Source of the DNA: Halalkaliarchaeum sp. AArc-CO
Lineage (GTDB): Archaea; Halobacteriota; Halobacteria; Halobacteriales; Haloferacaceae
Direction: 5' to 3'
DNA: 64,000 bases
NCBI RefSeq assembly: GCF_024972735.1
Contig: NZ_CP087723.1
Span: 1,364,001-1,428,000 of the forward strand
A program made the position numbers and the translations under genes. Below are positions 9,026 to 18,049 of this stretch, piece after piece. Numbering within the stretch: the stretch's first letter is position 1; every line of letters starts with the position of its first letter. The notes below the pieces were generated by a model that was not told the origin of the DNA, did no database searches, and worked only from the letters and a program-made list of their open reading frames with translations.

Positions 9026-9610
9026 TTAGACCTCGTCTTCGGTGTACGCGTTGATAGTAATCGTGCCGTCGAAATTCAGAAGGGCATCTGCAGGTCCTCC
9101 GTCACCGAGTTCGTCGTCAACGCGGAAGATCACACCTACACGTGTGAGGGATTCACCAGCATCAAGTCGCGGGAGATTGTTCGAGCCAGCTCCCTGAGCA
9201 TCCTGATTTAGGGTGATTCCCTCTGGCGGGACGACATCGTCATCGTCGGCGTAGATGCTCATTCCATCCGGAAGATCAGTAACCCCGACAACGACCTCCT
9301 GAGTGCCTTGGTTGTGGATCTCAAAGAGATCCCGAATAATCGTTTCTCCATTCTGATTCAGACCGTTACCCCCCTCGGATGTTGAACTGAAGTCGAGAGT
9401 GAGGGTTCCACTCGTTCCGTCGTTTGCCACGTACTCATTACCATTTGGCGTATCCTTCCCTTCGAGGGCCAGGAACGCGTTCGCATCGTTAGCCACGTCC
9501 ACTTGGACGGTCCGATCCGCTTCCACACTCGTAAACGCACCACTACCCATTGCAGCCGCCCCGCCGACGGCGAGCGATCCCATTCCGATCAGTAATTTGC
9601 GTCGTTCCAT
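9026..9610 (-). CDS. DUF1102/SipW-type secreted protein
   Basis: A 194-residue protein with signal MERRKLLIGMGSLAVGGAAA and GSGAFTSVEADRTVQVDVAND, the same signature as its neighbour. IHNQGTQEVVVGVTDLPDGM is the conserved core strand region, and the C-terminus ends in GTITINAYTEDEV. Probable first gene of a two- or three-gene minus-strand operon. The 499-base gap upstream is shared with a divergent DUF7344-like regulator. Confidence 0.8.
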   Translation of the reverse strand: MERRKLLIGMGSLAVGGAAAMGSGAFTSVEADRTVQVDVANDANAFLALEGKDTPNGNEYVANDGTSGTLTLDFSSTSEGGNGLNQNGETIIRDLFEIHNQGTQEVVVGVTDLPDGMSIYADDDDVVPPEGITLNQDAQGAGSNNLPRLDAGESLTRVGVIFRVDDELGDGGPADALLNFDGTITINAYTEDEV

Positions 9611-10109
9611 TGTGAATCTCCCTCGTTGACACGCCCCGTCTCTGCTGATTCGACGACTCCGAATCGATCATCAACCGGGCGCGTATTCATCAAAACTACC
9701 GAGACCCACTTTGGAATATACTATCAGTCAATCTGACAGAGTGTCTATTCGGGAGCGACAGAGACTCTCTGCGGAGTCGCATCCGGCACGACGTCGTGAG
9801 CCTCAGCACATCCCCCGTCGAGCAATTTCGTTTGACGACATGTCATTGAGTTATCTGTATTTGCCACAGTCGTTAAGCCGTCAATAATCCCGGCCGCGTA
9901 CAGAGTATGATTTCGTTACTGCAATTTCATATAATATTCCAGACTACAGAAACGAAGTCGACAGAGACTCTTTGCGCCTGATAAGTACCCACATACTAAA
10001 AATCGGGTGTAGTGATTGCATAACCCGACGACGACGCTGGCCACTCGCAACGAAAATCGCTCGAATGGATCGGGGGATCGATCGCGTACGACGCTGAGAG
10101 GGGGGACAC
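9611..10109. promoter_or_regulatory. 499-base divergent promoter region between DUF1102 and regulator genes
   Basis: No gene is supported here. The middle is A/T-richer than its surroundings. It includes GGAATATACTAT near 9712-9723, and TTTCATATAATATTCC near 9930, either of which could hold TATA elements for the divergent genes. ATACTAAAAATC lies about 110 bases before the regulator start. The assignments are by eye only. Confidence 0.4.
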
Positions 10110-10700
10110 ATGAGCAATGTACTGAAACCGGTTCCGGATCAATCGACGGACAGGGACGACGACTTCACGAGAGACGACATGCTCGAGGTGCTCAGCAATC
10201 AGCGACGACGGTTCGTGATTCACTACCTCAAACAGAACGGGGACGACGCCTCGGTGTCCGAGATCACAGACCGGGTCGCAAGCTGGGAGTACGGCAAAGA
10301 AATCGACGAGCTCACTCACAGGGAACGAAAGCGTGTGCGGAACGCACTTCGGCAGTTTCACCTGCCGAAAATGGCCGACTACGGCTTCATCGAGTTCGAC
10401 TCGCGGCAGGGGACCGTCGAACTCACGGAAACCATTTCCCACACCAACTTCTACGTCGATTCTCTGACTGACAATTCGGTCCCGTGGGGCGTCTACTATC
10501 TGGGACTCTCCCTTCTGAGCGCGATCTGTCTTGCTGGCGTCTGGCTGGGAATTTTTCCGTTCGATCGTTTCTCTCCGCTCCTGTGGGGCCTATTTTTCGT
10601 CACGACGCTTTCGGTTTCCTCGGTGGGACATTTCTACGACAACTACTATCGGATGCGACTCGGCGCACGCGAGACTCCACCGGAGGTGACCGAAAAGTGA
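10110..10700 (+). CDS. DUF7344-like helix-turn-helix membrane regulator
   Basis: A 196-residue protein. Residues 20-105 hold a winged helix of the haloarchaeal type (MLEVLSNQRRRFVIHYLKQN, SEITDRVASWEYGK, RKRVRNALRQFHLPKMADY, GFIEFDSRQGTVELTE). Two membrane helices follow at about 127-147 and 150-172 (WGVYYLGLSLLSAICLAGVW; PLLWGLFFVTTLSVSSVG). A DNA-binding domain tethered to the membrane next to DUF1102 genes suggests it senses or controls that secreted system. Its last base pairs overlap the start of the next gene (GTGA). Confidence 0.75.
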   Translation: MSNVLKPVPDQSTDRDDDFTRDDMLEVLSNQRRRFVIHYLKQNGDDASVSEITDRVASWEYGKEIDELTHRERKRVRNALRQFHLPKMADYGFIEFDSRQGTVELTETISHTNFYVDSLTDNSVPWGVYYLGLSLLSAICLAGVWLGIFPFDRFSPLLWGLFFVTTLSVSSVGHFYDNYYRMRLGARETPPEVTEK

Positions 10701-11107
10701 TCCGCCGTCGATGGATTCTGCTTTCAGTGATTCTGGTTCTGGGACTCTCCCTCGCAACGGCCACGGCCGGGTTCAGTGCGACGACGGCGGAACGCAGCGT
10801 GACCGTCGACATCGCCGACGATCAAACCGCCTTCCTCGGATTCGAACAGACCACGAATGCCACGGCAAACGAGACGACGGAGCTCGAAGTAACGGTCAGA
10901 AATCAGTTCCCGCCCGGGATTGCGCTCTCGGAGGTCTCGGTCACGATCGGAAACTCGTCGATTTCACTCCTCGACGACGGCCCGCTTTACCCCGGCGAGG
11001 AGACGAGCCAGACGTTCTCAGCGGTTTCCTGTGACGCAACGCTGTCCGTCGAGGCGTCGGGGAGCGGTGTGTCCGTCCAGCTCGAGCGATCGGTCGACTG
11101 TCCGTAG
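10697..11107 (+). CDS. Secreted DUF1102-related protein coupled to the regulator
   Basis: A 136-residue protein from the GTG at 10697, which overlaps the TGA of the upstream gene. It begins VIRRRWILLSVILVLGLSLA, a signal peptide, then TAGFSATTAERSVTVDIADD as in DUF1102 proteins. The mature part is a small beta domain ending in a disulphide-capable pair of cysteines (SCDATLSV, SVDCP). Translational coupling to the membrane regulator suggests a receptor-partner role; that is inference. Confidence 0.75.
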   Translation: MIRRRWILLSVILVLGLSLATATAGFSATTAERSVTVDIADDQTAFLGFEQTTNATANETTELEVTVRNQFPPGIALSEVSVTIGNSSISLLDDGPLYPGEETSQTFSAVSCDATLSVEASGSGVSVQLERSVDCP

Positions 11108-11239
11108 CTTCGGGCTCCCGCTCTGGGTTCGACGGGTAACTGCCACTCGAATTCCTCGAGCTTTAAAAGGCGTACCTGGAATCACCCGGGATCCGTCGAA
11201 ATTCGCCCGGCTTTTCGGGAACGCATATACGACCACGGG

Positions 11240-12145
11240 ATGAAACGCACCGTAATGACCGACACGACCGACGCGACGGACGTGACCGACGCCCCGGAGG
11301 CGGCCTGGTTTTCGGGGCTGGATCCGGCGGACCTCGAGGCCGCCGGGACCGCGATCGACGAGGGGACCGCCGACGCGCCGGCCGACTGGCCGGAGCTCGC
11401 CGTCGAAGTCGGCTACGCCGACTCCGAAGCCGACTACTACCGCCGACTCCACGAGGCGACGATGGCAGCCGCCCGTGCGGAAGTCCGCAAACGGGAGCGT
11501 GCCGACGACGCACAGCTGGTTCACGCGGTCCGGGCAATGGACGACGCCGAGCGCGTCGCCAATGAACTCACCGAACGGGTTCTCGAATGGGCGGGGACCC
11601 GGTTCGACGACGTCCCGGACGGCTCCGCCGGCGTGGACTGGCTCGCGGACCGGGAGCCGGACGGCCCGGCCGAAGAGCGGTTGCTCTCACTGGCCGGTCT
11701 CGCCGCCGACCTCGGGACGGAAGCCGACGAGCACCGGGCGTTCATCGAGCGCCAGGCGCCGGCGGTCGCGCCGAACCTCGCGGAGATGGCGGGTCCGGTG
11801 CTCGCCGCGCGACTGATCGCGCTTGCGGGCGGGCTCGAGACGCTGGCGAAAAAGCCGGCAGGCACCGTCCAGCTGCTCGGCGCCGAAGACGCCCTCTTTG
11901 CCCACCTGTCGGGTCGGGCCCCCTCGCCGAAACACGGCGTGATCTACACCCACGAGTACGTCAAGGGGACCCACCCGGACGACCGCGGCTCGGCGGCACG
12001 GGCGTTCGCCGGCAAGCTCGCCATCGCCGCGCGGATCGATCACTACAGCGGAGAGCACCGTCCCGAGATCCACGAGGAAATGCGCGACCGGATCGAGACG
12101 ATCCGGGCACGGCGGCCGGACGCGTCCGGAGGTGACAGCGAATGA
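11240..12145 (+). CDS. nop5: Nop5/Nop56 core protein of the C/D box sRNP
   Basis: A 301-residue protein (ATG 11240; an ATG at 11255 is also possible). An N-terminal Nop5 domain is followed by coiled-coil regions, and then the Nop signature around residues 165-255 (MAGPVLAARLIALAGGLETL, AKKPAGTVQLLGAEDALF, HGVIYTHEYVKGTHP). It holds fibrillarin and L7Ae on C/D guide RNAs for 2'-O-methylation of rRNA and tRNA. The gene overlaps fibrillarin by 4 bases (ATGA), the normal archaeal pairing. It lacks the long Lys-rich tail of eukaryotic Nop56/58, as is normal for archaea. Confidence 0.95.
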   Translation: MKRTVMTDTTDATDVTDAPEAAWFSGLDPADLEAAGTAIDEGTADAPADWPELAVEVGYADSEADYYRRLHEATMAAARAEVRKRERADDAQLVHAVRAMDDAERVANELTERVLEWAGTRFDDVPDGSAGVDWLADREPDGPAEERLLSLAGLAADLGTEADEHRAFIERQAPAVAPNLAEMAGPVLAARLIALAGGLETLAKKPAGTVQLLGAEDALFAHLSGRAPSPKHGVIYTHEYVKGTHPDDRGSAARAFAGKLAIAARIDHYSGEHRPEIHEEMRDRIETIRARRPDASGGDSE

Positions 12146-12813
12146 CTGACTCGTCGCCGGGGTCGTCTGCAGATTCGTCATCCGATAGGCTCCCGGCGGG
12201 CGTGACGCGCCGGCGGATCGGCGGTTCAGAGCGGCTCGCCACCCGCGGGGAGCCCGTCTACGGAGAGCCGACAGCGGACGGCTGGCGGGTCTGGGACGCC
12301 GGGCGGTCCAAACTTGGGGCGATGCTCGAACTCGGCCTGGACACCGGACTCGAGGCGGGCGATACGGTGCTGTATCTCGGTGCGGCGAATGGAACGACGG
12401 TCAGCCACGTTGCGGACTTTGCGGGTCCCACCTACGCCGTGGAGTTCGCTGCGAGGCCGATGCGGGACCTGCTGGACGTCGCAGAGAGTCGAGACAGCCT
12501 CTTCCCGCTGTTGAAGGACGCACGGAAACCGGAGACGTACGCCCACGTCGTCGAAGCCGACATCGACGTCATAGTTCAGGACGTTGCGACCCGTGGACAG
12601 GCTACCGTCGCGAACCGCAACAGGCAGTTCCTCCGGGAGAACGGGCGACTCCTACTTTCGGTGAAAGCCAGAAGTGAGGACGTCACGGCCTCCCCCGAGG
12701 CCGTCTTCGACTCCGTGCTACAGGAACTCGAACGCGAGTACGAACCGCTCGAAACCCGGAAGCTGGCGCCGTATCACGAGGATCACCTCGGCGTCGTCGC
12801 CCGGCCACGGTGA
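12142..12813 (+). CDS. flpA: Fibrillarin, 2'-O-methyltransferase of the C/D box sRNP
   Basis: A 223-residue protein with a Ser/Asp-rich leader, then the fibrillarin fold. WDAGRSKLGAMLELGL marks the domain entry, VLYLGAANGTTVSHVAD the SAM-binding loop, YAVEFAARPMRDLL motif post-I, and DVIVQDVATRGQA the catalytic region. KARSEDVTASP and LAPYHEDHLGVVA close the domain. It is the catalytic subunit partnered with Nop5 encoded just upstream in the same operon. Confidence 0.95.
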   Translation: MTDSSPGSSADSSSDRLPAGVTRRRIGGSERLATRGEPVYGEPTADGWRVWDAGRSKLGAMLELGLDTGLEAGDTVLYLGAANGTTVSHVADFAGPTYAVEFAARPMRDLLDVAESRDSLFPLLKDARKPETYAHVVEADIDVIVQDVATRGQATVANRNRQFLRENGRLLLSVKARSEDVTASPEAVFDSVLQELEREYEPLETRKLAPYHEDHLGVVARPR

Positions 12814-12912
12814 GGGTTCGGTGCCCATTGGATTCTGTAGAATCGGGTCCGTATTGCGGACTGGGCGACCGCCTTCACGACATATTTAGGCATTCAAACC
12901 GAACTGGGGGTA

Positions 12913-13989
12913 ATGGATCTCGGGTCTCGTGACGCCTTCGATCGGATGGGCGTTCTCGGTATCGAAGAGGAGTTTTTTATTGTCGACGAGACGGGGCGTC
13001 CGACGTCCGGGACGGACGAACTCGTCTACGAGACGGAACCCCCGGCGGCGCTGGACGGTCGGATCGATCACGAACTGTTCAAGTGCACGATCGAGACGCA
13101 GACACCACTGATCGAGGATCCCTCCAACGCACGCCAAGAGCTCGAGCGCGTCCGGGCGGCGCTCGTGGACCACGCCGAATCGCAGGGGTTCCAGATCGCG
13201 GGCGCCGGGCTCCATCCAGAGGCCCGGTGGCGAGAACTGGATCACACGCAAAAACCGCGGTACAAAGCGCAACTGGATCGCATCCAGTACCCACAACATC
13301 GCAATACCACCGCCGGGCTACATCTCCACGTCGGTGTCGACGATCCGGACAAGGCCGTCTGGGTCGCAAACGAGCTCCGCTGGTACGCCCCCGTGCTGCT
13401 CGCGCTGTCGGCGAATTCCCCGTTCTGGAACGGCTACGACACCGGGCTAGAATCGGCCCGAGCGAAGATATTCGAGGGCTTACCTAACACGGGGATGCCC
13501 ACCGCCTTCGAGGATTACGACGCGTTCGAGCGATTCGAACGTCGGATGGTCGAGGATGGGTCGATCGACGATCGGGGTGGGCTCTGGTACGACGTTCGTC
13601 CGCACAGCGGTCACGGCTCCGTCGAGATGCGGGCACCCGACGGACAGCGCGATCCCGAAATCGTGCTCGCGTTCGCCGAGTACGTCCACGCGCTGGTCGT
13701 GGATCTCGCCGAGCGATACGAAGACGGAGAACCGGGAACCGAGATCAGGCGGGAACTCCTCGACGAGAACAAGTGGCGGGCGATCCGGCACGGCCACGAC
13801 GCCACCTTTATGACTGCCGACTCGGGGACTGTTTCCCTCGAAGAATTCGTCGATCGCGAGTGTGAGCGGTTGGGCGTCGACGGGCTCTCCGGCGTCCTCG
13901 ACCGGGAAAGCGGTGCGACACGTCAGCGTCGCATCCACGCCGAGGAGGGTATCGACTCGCTGTGTCAGGACTTGCTACTGTCCGAGTGA
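12913..13989 (+). CDS. gshA: Glutamate-cysteine ligase (gamma-glutamylcysteine synthetase)
   Basis: A 358-residue YbdK/GCS2-type carboxylate-amine ligase. [13 protein letters not shown] near the N-terminus supplies the metal-binding glutamates, HDATFMT the C-terminal motif, and [12 protein letters not shown] and [12 protein letters not shown] the central active-site strands. Haloarchaea make gamma-glutamylcysteine as their main thiol, and this enzyme is its source. ATG 12913 follows a short GGGGG leader. Single gene, about 100 bases from its neighbours. Confidence 0.9.
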   Translation: MDLGSRDAFDRMGVLGIEEEFFIVDETGRPTSGTDELVYETEPPAALDGRIDHELFKCTIETQTPLIEDPSNARQELERVRAALVDHAESQGFQIAGAGLHPEARWRELDHTQKPRYKAQLDRIQYPQHRNTTAGLHLHVGVDDPDKAVWVANELRWYAPVLLALSANSPFWNGYDTGLESARAKIFEGLPNTGMPTAFEDYDAFERFERRMVEDGSIDDRGGLWYDVRPHSGHGSVEMRAPDGQRDPEIVLAFAEYVHALVVDLAERYEDGEPGTEIRRELLDENKWRAIRHGHDATFMTADSGTVSLEEFVDRECERLGVDGLSGVLDRESGATRQRRIHAEEGIDSLCQDLLLSE

Positions 13990-14081
13990 AGAGGATTCCG
14001 TCGACCAGAAAGAGTCCTGTCGGAAGAAAAACGACGAGAAACTCTTTTGCCCGCGGAGTTCTGACCTACGACACAGAACAC

Positions 14082-14747
14082 ATGACCCCCGAAGACGACC
14101 CTGACGACCGAGATGACGAATTCGAGTACGAGAAACTCGAAAGCGAGAATGACGAGGCAGACGAATCCGACGAGGAACTCGATGGGGAGTTCGACGACGG
14201 CGAGAAGTCGCCCGGGAAGGCCGCAAAAGAGGAACTGAAAAAGACCCGCGAGCGCATCGAAGAGGAGGCCGACCGTGCAGTCGAGGAGTTCGACCGCGGG
14301 ATCGTCGACCTGCTCTCGTGGCTCTTGGACACGGAAACGAAAGCCCGAATCTACGTGTACCTCCGTGAGAACCCCGACAGCACGAGCGAGGAGATCGCCG
14401 ACGGGACCGGACTGTATCCGAGTACTGTGCGCGAGGCGCTCGCAGAGCTCCACGACGAAGGCACCGTCGAGCGCCAGAAGCGCGAAAGCGCCGGCGCAGG
14501 TAACAATCCCTACGAGTACCAGGCGATCCCGCCGAGCGAACTGGTACACGGTGTCGTCGATCAGATCCAGTCGGAGCTCAATACCGTGTTCAACCTGGAT
14601 CGCCGCCTCGGTGACGAGGAGAGTGAAAGCTCCGAGCCAGTACGTATTACGGTCGAAGGGGGCGGCGAGCAGGCCGGCGACGAAGAGACAGACGACGAAG
14701 AGCCGCAAGATGAAGACGTGGACGACGAGGTGCAGGACGAGGAATAG
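14082..14747 (+). CDS. Helix-turn-helix transcriptional regulator with acidic tails
   Basis: A 221-residue protein from ATG 14082. Residues 1-65 and 185-221 are extremely acidic. Between them a coiled-coil-like segment (EELKKTRERIEEEADRAVEE) leads into a winged helix at about 85-150 (TKARIYVYLRENPDSTSEEI, GLYPSTVREALAELHDEG) and a short helix (SELVHGVVDQIQSELNTVF). It resembles TrmB-like or conserved haloarchaeal HTH proteins without a sensor domain. The target is unknown. Confidence 0.75.
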   Translation: MTPEDDPDDRDDEFEYEKLESENDEADESDEELDGEFDDGEKSPGKAAKEELKKTRERIEEEADRAVEEFDRGIVDLLSWLLDTETKARIYVYLRENPDSTSEEIADGTGLYPSTVREALAELHDEGTVERQKRESAGAGNNPYEYQAIPPSELVHGVVDQIQSELNTVFNLDRRLGDEESESSEPVRITVEGGGEQAGDEETDDEEPQDEDVDDEVQDEE

Positions 14748-14826
14748 GTGGTCCTTCGATCGGTCCCGGTTTTCTCGCGTGGAATCCGATGCGTCCATTT
14801 AAGGGAGACGGCGTCAACCCACCTGT

Positions 14827-15330
14827 ATGAACGTCGCGCTGGGCGGGACCTTCGATCCCGTTCACGACGGTCACCTCGCGTTATTCAGGCGGGCGTTCGA
14901 ACTCGGGGACGTCACCGTCGGGTTGACGTCGGACGAGCTCGCACCCGAAACCCGGCACGTCGACCGCTACGTTCGCCCATACGGGGAGCGCAAGCGCGAC
15001 CTGAAAGCCGAGCTCGAGCCGCTCGCCGAAGAGCACGGCCGGGAGTTCGAGATCAGGAAGCTCGAACGGCCGACCGGTATCGCGACGGAGCCCGGGTTCG
15101 ACGCGCTGATCGTCTCCCCGGAAACTGTCGACGGCGGAAAGCGGATCAACGACCTCCGGGTCGAGCGCGGGCTGCCCCCGCTGCAGATCGAGGTGGTCGA
15201 CCACGTACCCGCTGCCGACGACGACCGAATCTCTTCGACGCGGATCGTTCGTGGCGAGATCGACCGCCACGGGAACCTCACCCCCGACCGAGACGGTCGG
15301 ACGGCAAAGCGGGACGAAACGGCAAAATGA
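14827..15330 (+). CDS. coaD: Phosphopantetheine adenylyltransferase
   Basis: A 167-residue nucleotidyltransferase. GGTFDPVHDGHLAL is the nucleotide-binding (H/T)xGH motif, and DDRISSTRIVRGEID is the C-terminal ISSTxI signature. The length and RINDLRVERGLPPLQIEVVD are typical of archaeal CoaD. It converts 4'-phosphopantetheine and ATP to dephospho-CoA. ATG start 79 bases after the preceding gene. Confidence 0.92.
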   Translation: MNVALGGTFDPVHDGHLALFRRAFELGDVTVGLTSDELAPETRHVDRYVRPYGERKRDLKAELEPLAEEHGREFEIRKLERPTGIATEPGFDALIVSPETVDGGKRINDLRVERGLPPLQIEVVDHVPAADDDRISSTRIVRGEIDRHGNLTPDRDGRTAKRDETAK

Positions 15331-15358
15331 ACGGGACCCGTACCTCTCGCAAGTGGAC

Positions 15359-15790
15359 ATGACGTTGAGAACGACGGGAAGCGAACGTGCGTTCGTCTGG
15401 GCGATCGCGATCGCTCTGACCGTCCAGTTTACGCTACCGGGAGCGATCGCCCGGTCCACCTCGGACGGCTATGCGGTGCTTTTCGGCCTCGCAGCTCTCG
15501 GACTTATTTCGGCGGCGGGCTACGGTTACGCCCACGGCGGCGTTGCAGGATCGGTGTTGCTTGCGGTGTCTCCGCTGATCGGTGCAGTCGGAGTCGTCCC
15601 CATCGTGGGAGCGGTTGCACCGTTCGTTCCAGTGACGATCCCCGCCGAGACCGGGCTCGCGTGGGAGCTATCGGTCGCGCTTTTGGTCGGGATGGTCGTC
15701 GGTGGGTTTGGAACGGTCCTCGGTCGCGGCATGCGTCGGCTCCGTTCGCGAGAGCATCACCAGCGCGACTCGGGGACGGCCAGTGGGTAG
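15359..15790 (+). CDS. Hypothetical four-helix membrane protein
   Basis: A 143-residue protein from ATG 15359. Four hydrophobic segments are visible: AFVWAIAIALTVQFTLPGA, AVLFGLAALGLISAAGYGYA, GSVLLAVSPLIGAVGVVPIV and LSVALLVGMVVGGFGTVLG. The tail is Arg/His-rich and cytoplasmic. It has core haloarchaeal composition and no recognised family. It ends 48 bases before tRNA-Arg. Confidence 0.7.
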   Translation: MTLRTTGSERAFVWAIAIALTVQFTLPGAIARSTSDGYAVLFGLAALGLISAAGYGYAHGGVAGSVLLAVSPLIGAVGVVPIVGAVAPFVPVTIPAETGLAWELSVALLVGMVVGGFGTVLGRGMRRLRSREHHQRDSGTASG

Positions 15791-15838
15791 CCGACGAACC
15801 GCGGAACTTAAGCGGATGAGCCTACAATCGGATTTCGA

Positions 15839-15913
15839 GGGCGCTTAACTCAGCTTGGACAGAGTGCTTGGCTTCGGACCAAGATGTCGCGGGTTCAAAT
15901 CCTGCAGCGCCCA
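15839..15913 (+). tRNA. tRNA-Arg (TCG)
   Basis: A cloverleaf from GGGCGCT to AGCGCCC plus discriminator A. The anticodon stem CTTGG/CCAAG encloses loop CTTCGGA, anticodon TCG. The T arm is GCGGGTTCAAATCCTGC. CCA is not encoded. It marks the left edge of the accessory island. Confidence 0.95.
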
Positions 15914-16155
15914 TCATTCTGCGTGACGGGCAACATTTGGCAGACGGCGGCACGACGCTTATAAAGGAACCCCTCTTCGGACGTTTGGATTTCATCACGC
16001 TGCGGAACGGGGGTCGCCGGTGTCATGCGATTCGCTTACATTTGAATGACACTGTGGGGACATAATACTTGGGTAGAGAGGAGCGTGTCATAGAACTCTT
16101 CACACACTCTAGTCAGCCTAGTTACCATTATAGCACGTTATCTGCTTAGAGGGCC

Positions 16156-16170
16156 GTGCACCGAGTGCAC
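16156..16170. promoter_or_regulatory. Downstream copy of the GTGCAC inverted repeat
   Basis: GTGCACCGAGTGCAC lies 15 bases beyond the 3' end of the RHH gene. It differs by one base from the upstream copy at 16410. A second binding site for the RHH protein is the simplest reading. Confidence 0.5.
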
Positions 16171-16185
16171 GTGGTTTAGAACTAG

Positions 16186-16386
16186 TCAAAGAGTACCCTT
16201 TCGTTTCCGAATAATGATTTCTCGCACCCGTTCAACGTGGTTCGTCTCGGATTGAACGAATGCTGTGAGGATGGCTTCGACGATCTCGGAGCGGCTGACT
16301 CCGAGATCGTCACATTCAGCGACCAGTTCATCTACTTCTTGCACGATTTCCTCGTCAACAGCGACTCCGAACTTCTCTTTTGCCAT
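16186..16386 (-). CDS. CopG-like ribbon-helix-helix DNA-binding protein (transposon passenger)
   Basis: A 66-residue protein. KFGVAVDEEIVQEVDELVAE followed by LGVSRSEIVEAILTAFV gives the strand-helix-helix pattern of RHH regulators, and the C-terminus is basic (REIIIRKRKGTL). It is the only gene of the 405-bp mini-element. A GTGCAC inverted repeat 24-38 bases upstream of the ATG overlaps the place where a promoter would be, so autoregulation is likely. It could also act on the transposase promoter of the related IS; that is speculation. Confidence 0.8.
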   Translation of the reverse strand: MAKEKFGVAVDEEIVQEVDELVAECDDLGVSRSEIVEAILTAFVQSETNHVERVREIIIRKRKGTL

Positions 16387-16409
16387 AGTTATAACACTCT
16401 AAGAACAGC

Positions 16410-16424
16410 GTGCACCAAGTGCAC
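16410..16424. promoter_or_regulatory. Operator-like inverted repeat upstream of the RHH gene
   Basis: GTGCACCAAGTGCAC, two palindromic GTGCAC half-sites with a 3-bp spacer, centred 31 bases upstream of the RHH start codon. A near-identical copy lies downstream of the gene. Confidence 0.55.
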
Positions 16425-16657
16425 GGCGCTTTCAATTCGTTAGAGCTGATTCAGCGAGCCATGAGAACTATTCTATGACACGCTCTAGAGAGTGTAATTG
16501 GCGGCGCGCGCGAGAGACTTTGGTCGTCTTCCCGCCACTCAACTCAGCAAATCAGAGGGCCTGTCCGAACTGAAGCAAGCCAGAATCCCCTCCGGAATTA
16601 ACTATCTGATGTTGATTGTCCGTCATATATACATCCCTACGATTGGTGTTGGAGTAC

Positions 16658-18049
16658 TCAGGAAGGCGTGAGTAGGTCGTCGATGTCCGCGACAGTAAAC
16701 AAGGACCACGAGTCATCGAGTTGTGCTTCGAGACCGTCGACGAAGCCGCTTTTCGAAAACAGGGCGAACTGCTCGTCTCGATCCGACGGTCCCCATCGGA
16801 CGTGCTCCGCCTTTGCTCGCAGACTCTTGACGAGGTCTTCCCCAACCGGATCTGTCGTCCACTTACATTCGGCGAGGAGGACTCGGTCGTCGTTCGGTGC
16901 CAGCCCGACGATATCGATCTCCTCTTCTCCGTACCACCAGCGACCGACTTCGGAGTACGGTTCGAATGCACCGCGTCGAATCCCTTCCCAGACGGCTTCT
17001 TGACACACGTCCTCGAACGTGGTTGCGACGTGCGTTGGGAGGTCCGGTTCAATCGTCCCGTCGTACACGATCTCCGGTGCTTCCTCGATACTGGATCGAT
17101 GCGGCTCGACATACCGAAACCAGAACCGAAGGAACTCGTCCGCAACCCGGTACCGTGACCGCTTCGATTTCTTCCCCGAGGCCGTGACTGGGACATCTCG
17201 TTCGATGAGGCGGAGTCGGCGGAGTGTCTGTAGGTACTTCGAGAGCGGACCCGAATCGATCCCCGTTGCGCCGGAGATCTCGTTCGGTGTCGTATGGCCC
17301 AGTGCGACTGCTTCGAGGATGCTCATGTACCGGGCTGGGTTTCGGAGCTCGGTGCGCAGGAGGAACTCGGGTTCGTTATACAGTACCGCAGATGATGACA
17401 GGACGTGTGATCGAATGTTCGCCGCGAGCGACTGGTCGTAGTCGAACAGCGTGAGGTACATCGGGGTGCCACCTGTGACGGCATACGACCGAACCGCGTC
17501 CGTGATGTTGTATGAGATGACCTCTCGTGCCTGTTGAAACGAGAACGGCGTTACGTCGAGTTGCGCCGTTCGTCGCCCGTACAGTGGGCTCTCGTGACCC
17601 AGGATCTCTGACTCCATCGTGCTCACGCTCGACCCACAGAGCACCAGCATCGAGTCCGTCCCATCGAGTGCCTGGTCAACGAACGCTTGTATGTACGATG
17701 GAAGCGAGTCGTTCTCTTCGACGAGATACGGGAACTCGTCGATGACGACGACAAGATCCTCTCGCTGGAGGTTCTCCCCGAGGTATTCGAACGCTTCGTC
17801 CCAACTGTCGATTCGAGGGACGCGCTCGTCGAAGTAGTCCGCAACTTGCTCAAGGAACTTCTCGCGCTGTCGATGCTCGGCTTCCTGCGCGGCAAGGAAG
17901 TAAATGTGGGGACGGTCAGCACAGAATTCTTTGAGGAGTTCCGTTTTCCCGACCCGACGCCGGCCATAGACGACAACGAAGTCCGAACCGGGGGACTCCA
18001 CCGCACCCGTGAGTGTATCGAGTTCTTCCTCCCGGTCGTAGAAGGTCAT
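16658..18049 (-). CDS. Archaeal-type ATPase with DUF234-like C-terminus
   Basis: A 463-residue protein of the archaeal STAND-like ATPase family. Walker A GRRRVGKT is at residues 29-36 and Walker B DLVVVIDEFPYLV near 100. A winged helix sits around 235-285 (TTPNEISGATGIDSGPLSKY), and the C-terminal nuclease-like region (VLLAECKW) belongs to the DUF234 group. ATP-dependent regulation or DNA targeting is typical, but the partner is unknown. It is monocistronic, with an A/T-rich promoter (TAATGATTA) just upstream. It stands between the mini-transposon and the helicase operon and is common in archaeal mobile islands. Confidence 0.85.
   Translation of the reverse strand: MTFYDREEELDTLTGAVESPGSDFVVVYGRRRVGKTELLKEFCADRPHIYFLAAQEAEHRQREKFLEQVADYFDERVPRIDSWDEAFEYLGENLQREDLVVVIDEFPYLVEENDSLPSYIQAFVDQALDGTDSMLVLCGSSVSTMESEILGHESPLYGRRTAQLDVTPFSFQQAREVISYNITDAVRSYAVTGGTPMYLTLFDYDQSLAANIRSHVLSSSAVLYNEPEFLLRTELRNPARYMSILEAVALGHTTPNEISGATGIDSGPLSKYLQTLRRLRLIERDVPVTASGKKSKRSRYRVADEFLRFWFRYVEPHRSSIEEAPEIVYDGTIEPDLPTHVATTFEDVCQEAVWEGIRRGAFEPYSEVGRWWYGEEEIDIVGLAPNDDRVLLAECKWTTDPVGEDLVKSLRAKAEHVRWGPSDRDEQFALFSKSGFVDGLEAQLDDSWSLFTVADIDDLLTPS

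Larger units (their letters stand above)
16081..16485. mobile_element. 405-bp mini-transposon carrying a ribbon-helix-helix gene
   Basis: It is bounded by 15-bp perfect inverted repeats GAGCGTGTCATAGAA (16081-16095 and 16471-16485) and flanked by a 7-bp target duplication TAGAGAG (16074-16080 and 16486-16492). The ends differ by one base from those of the complete IS at 29963-31025, which also makes a 7-bp duplication. It has no transposase, so it should be mobilised in trans by that IS. Besides the RHH gene it holds two copies of GTGCACCNAGTGCAC. Confidence 0.85.
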
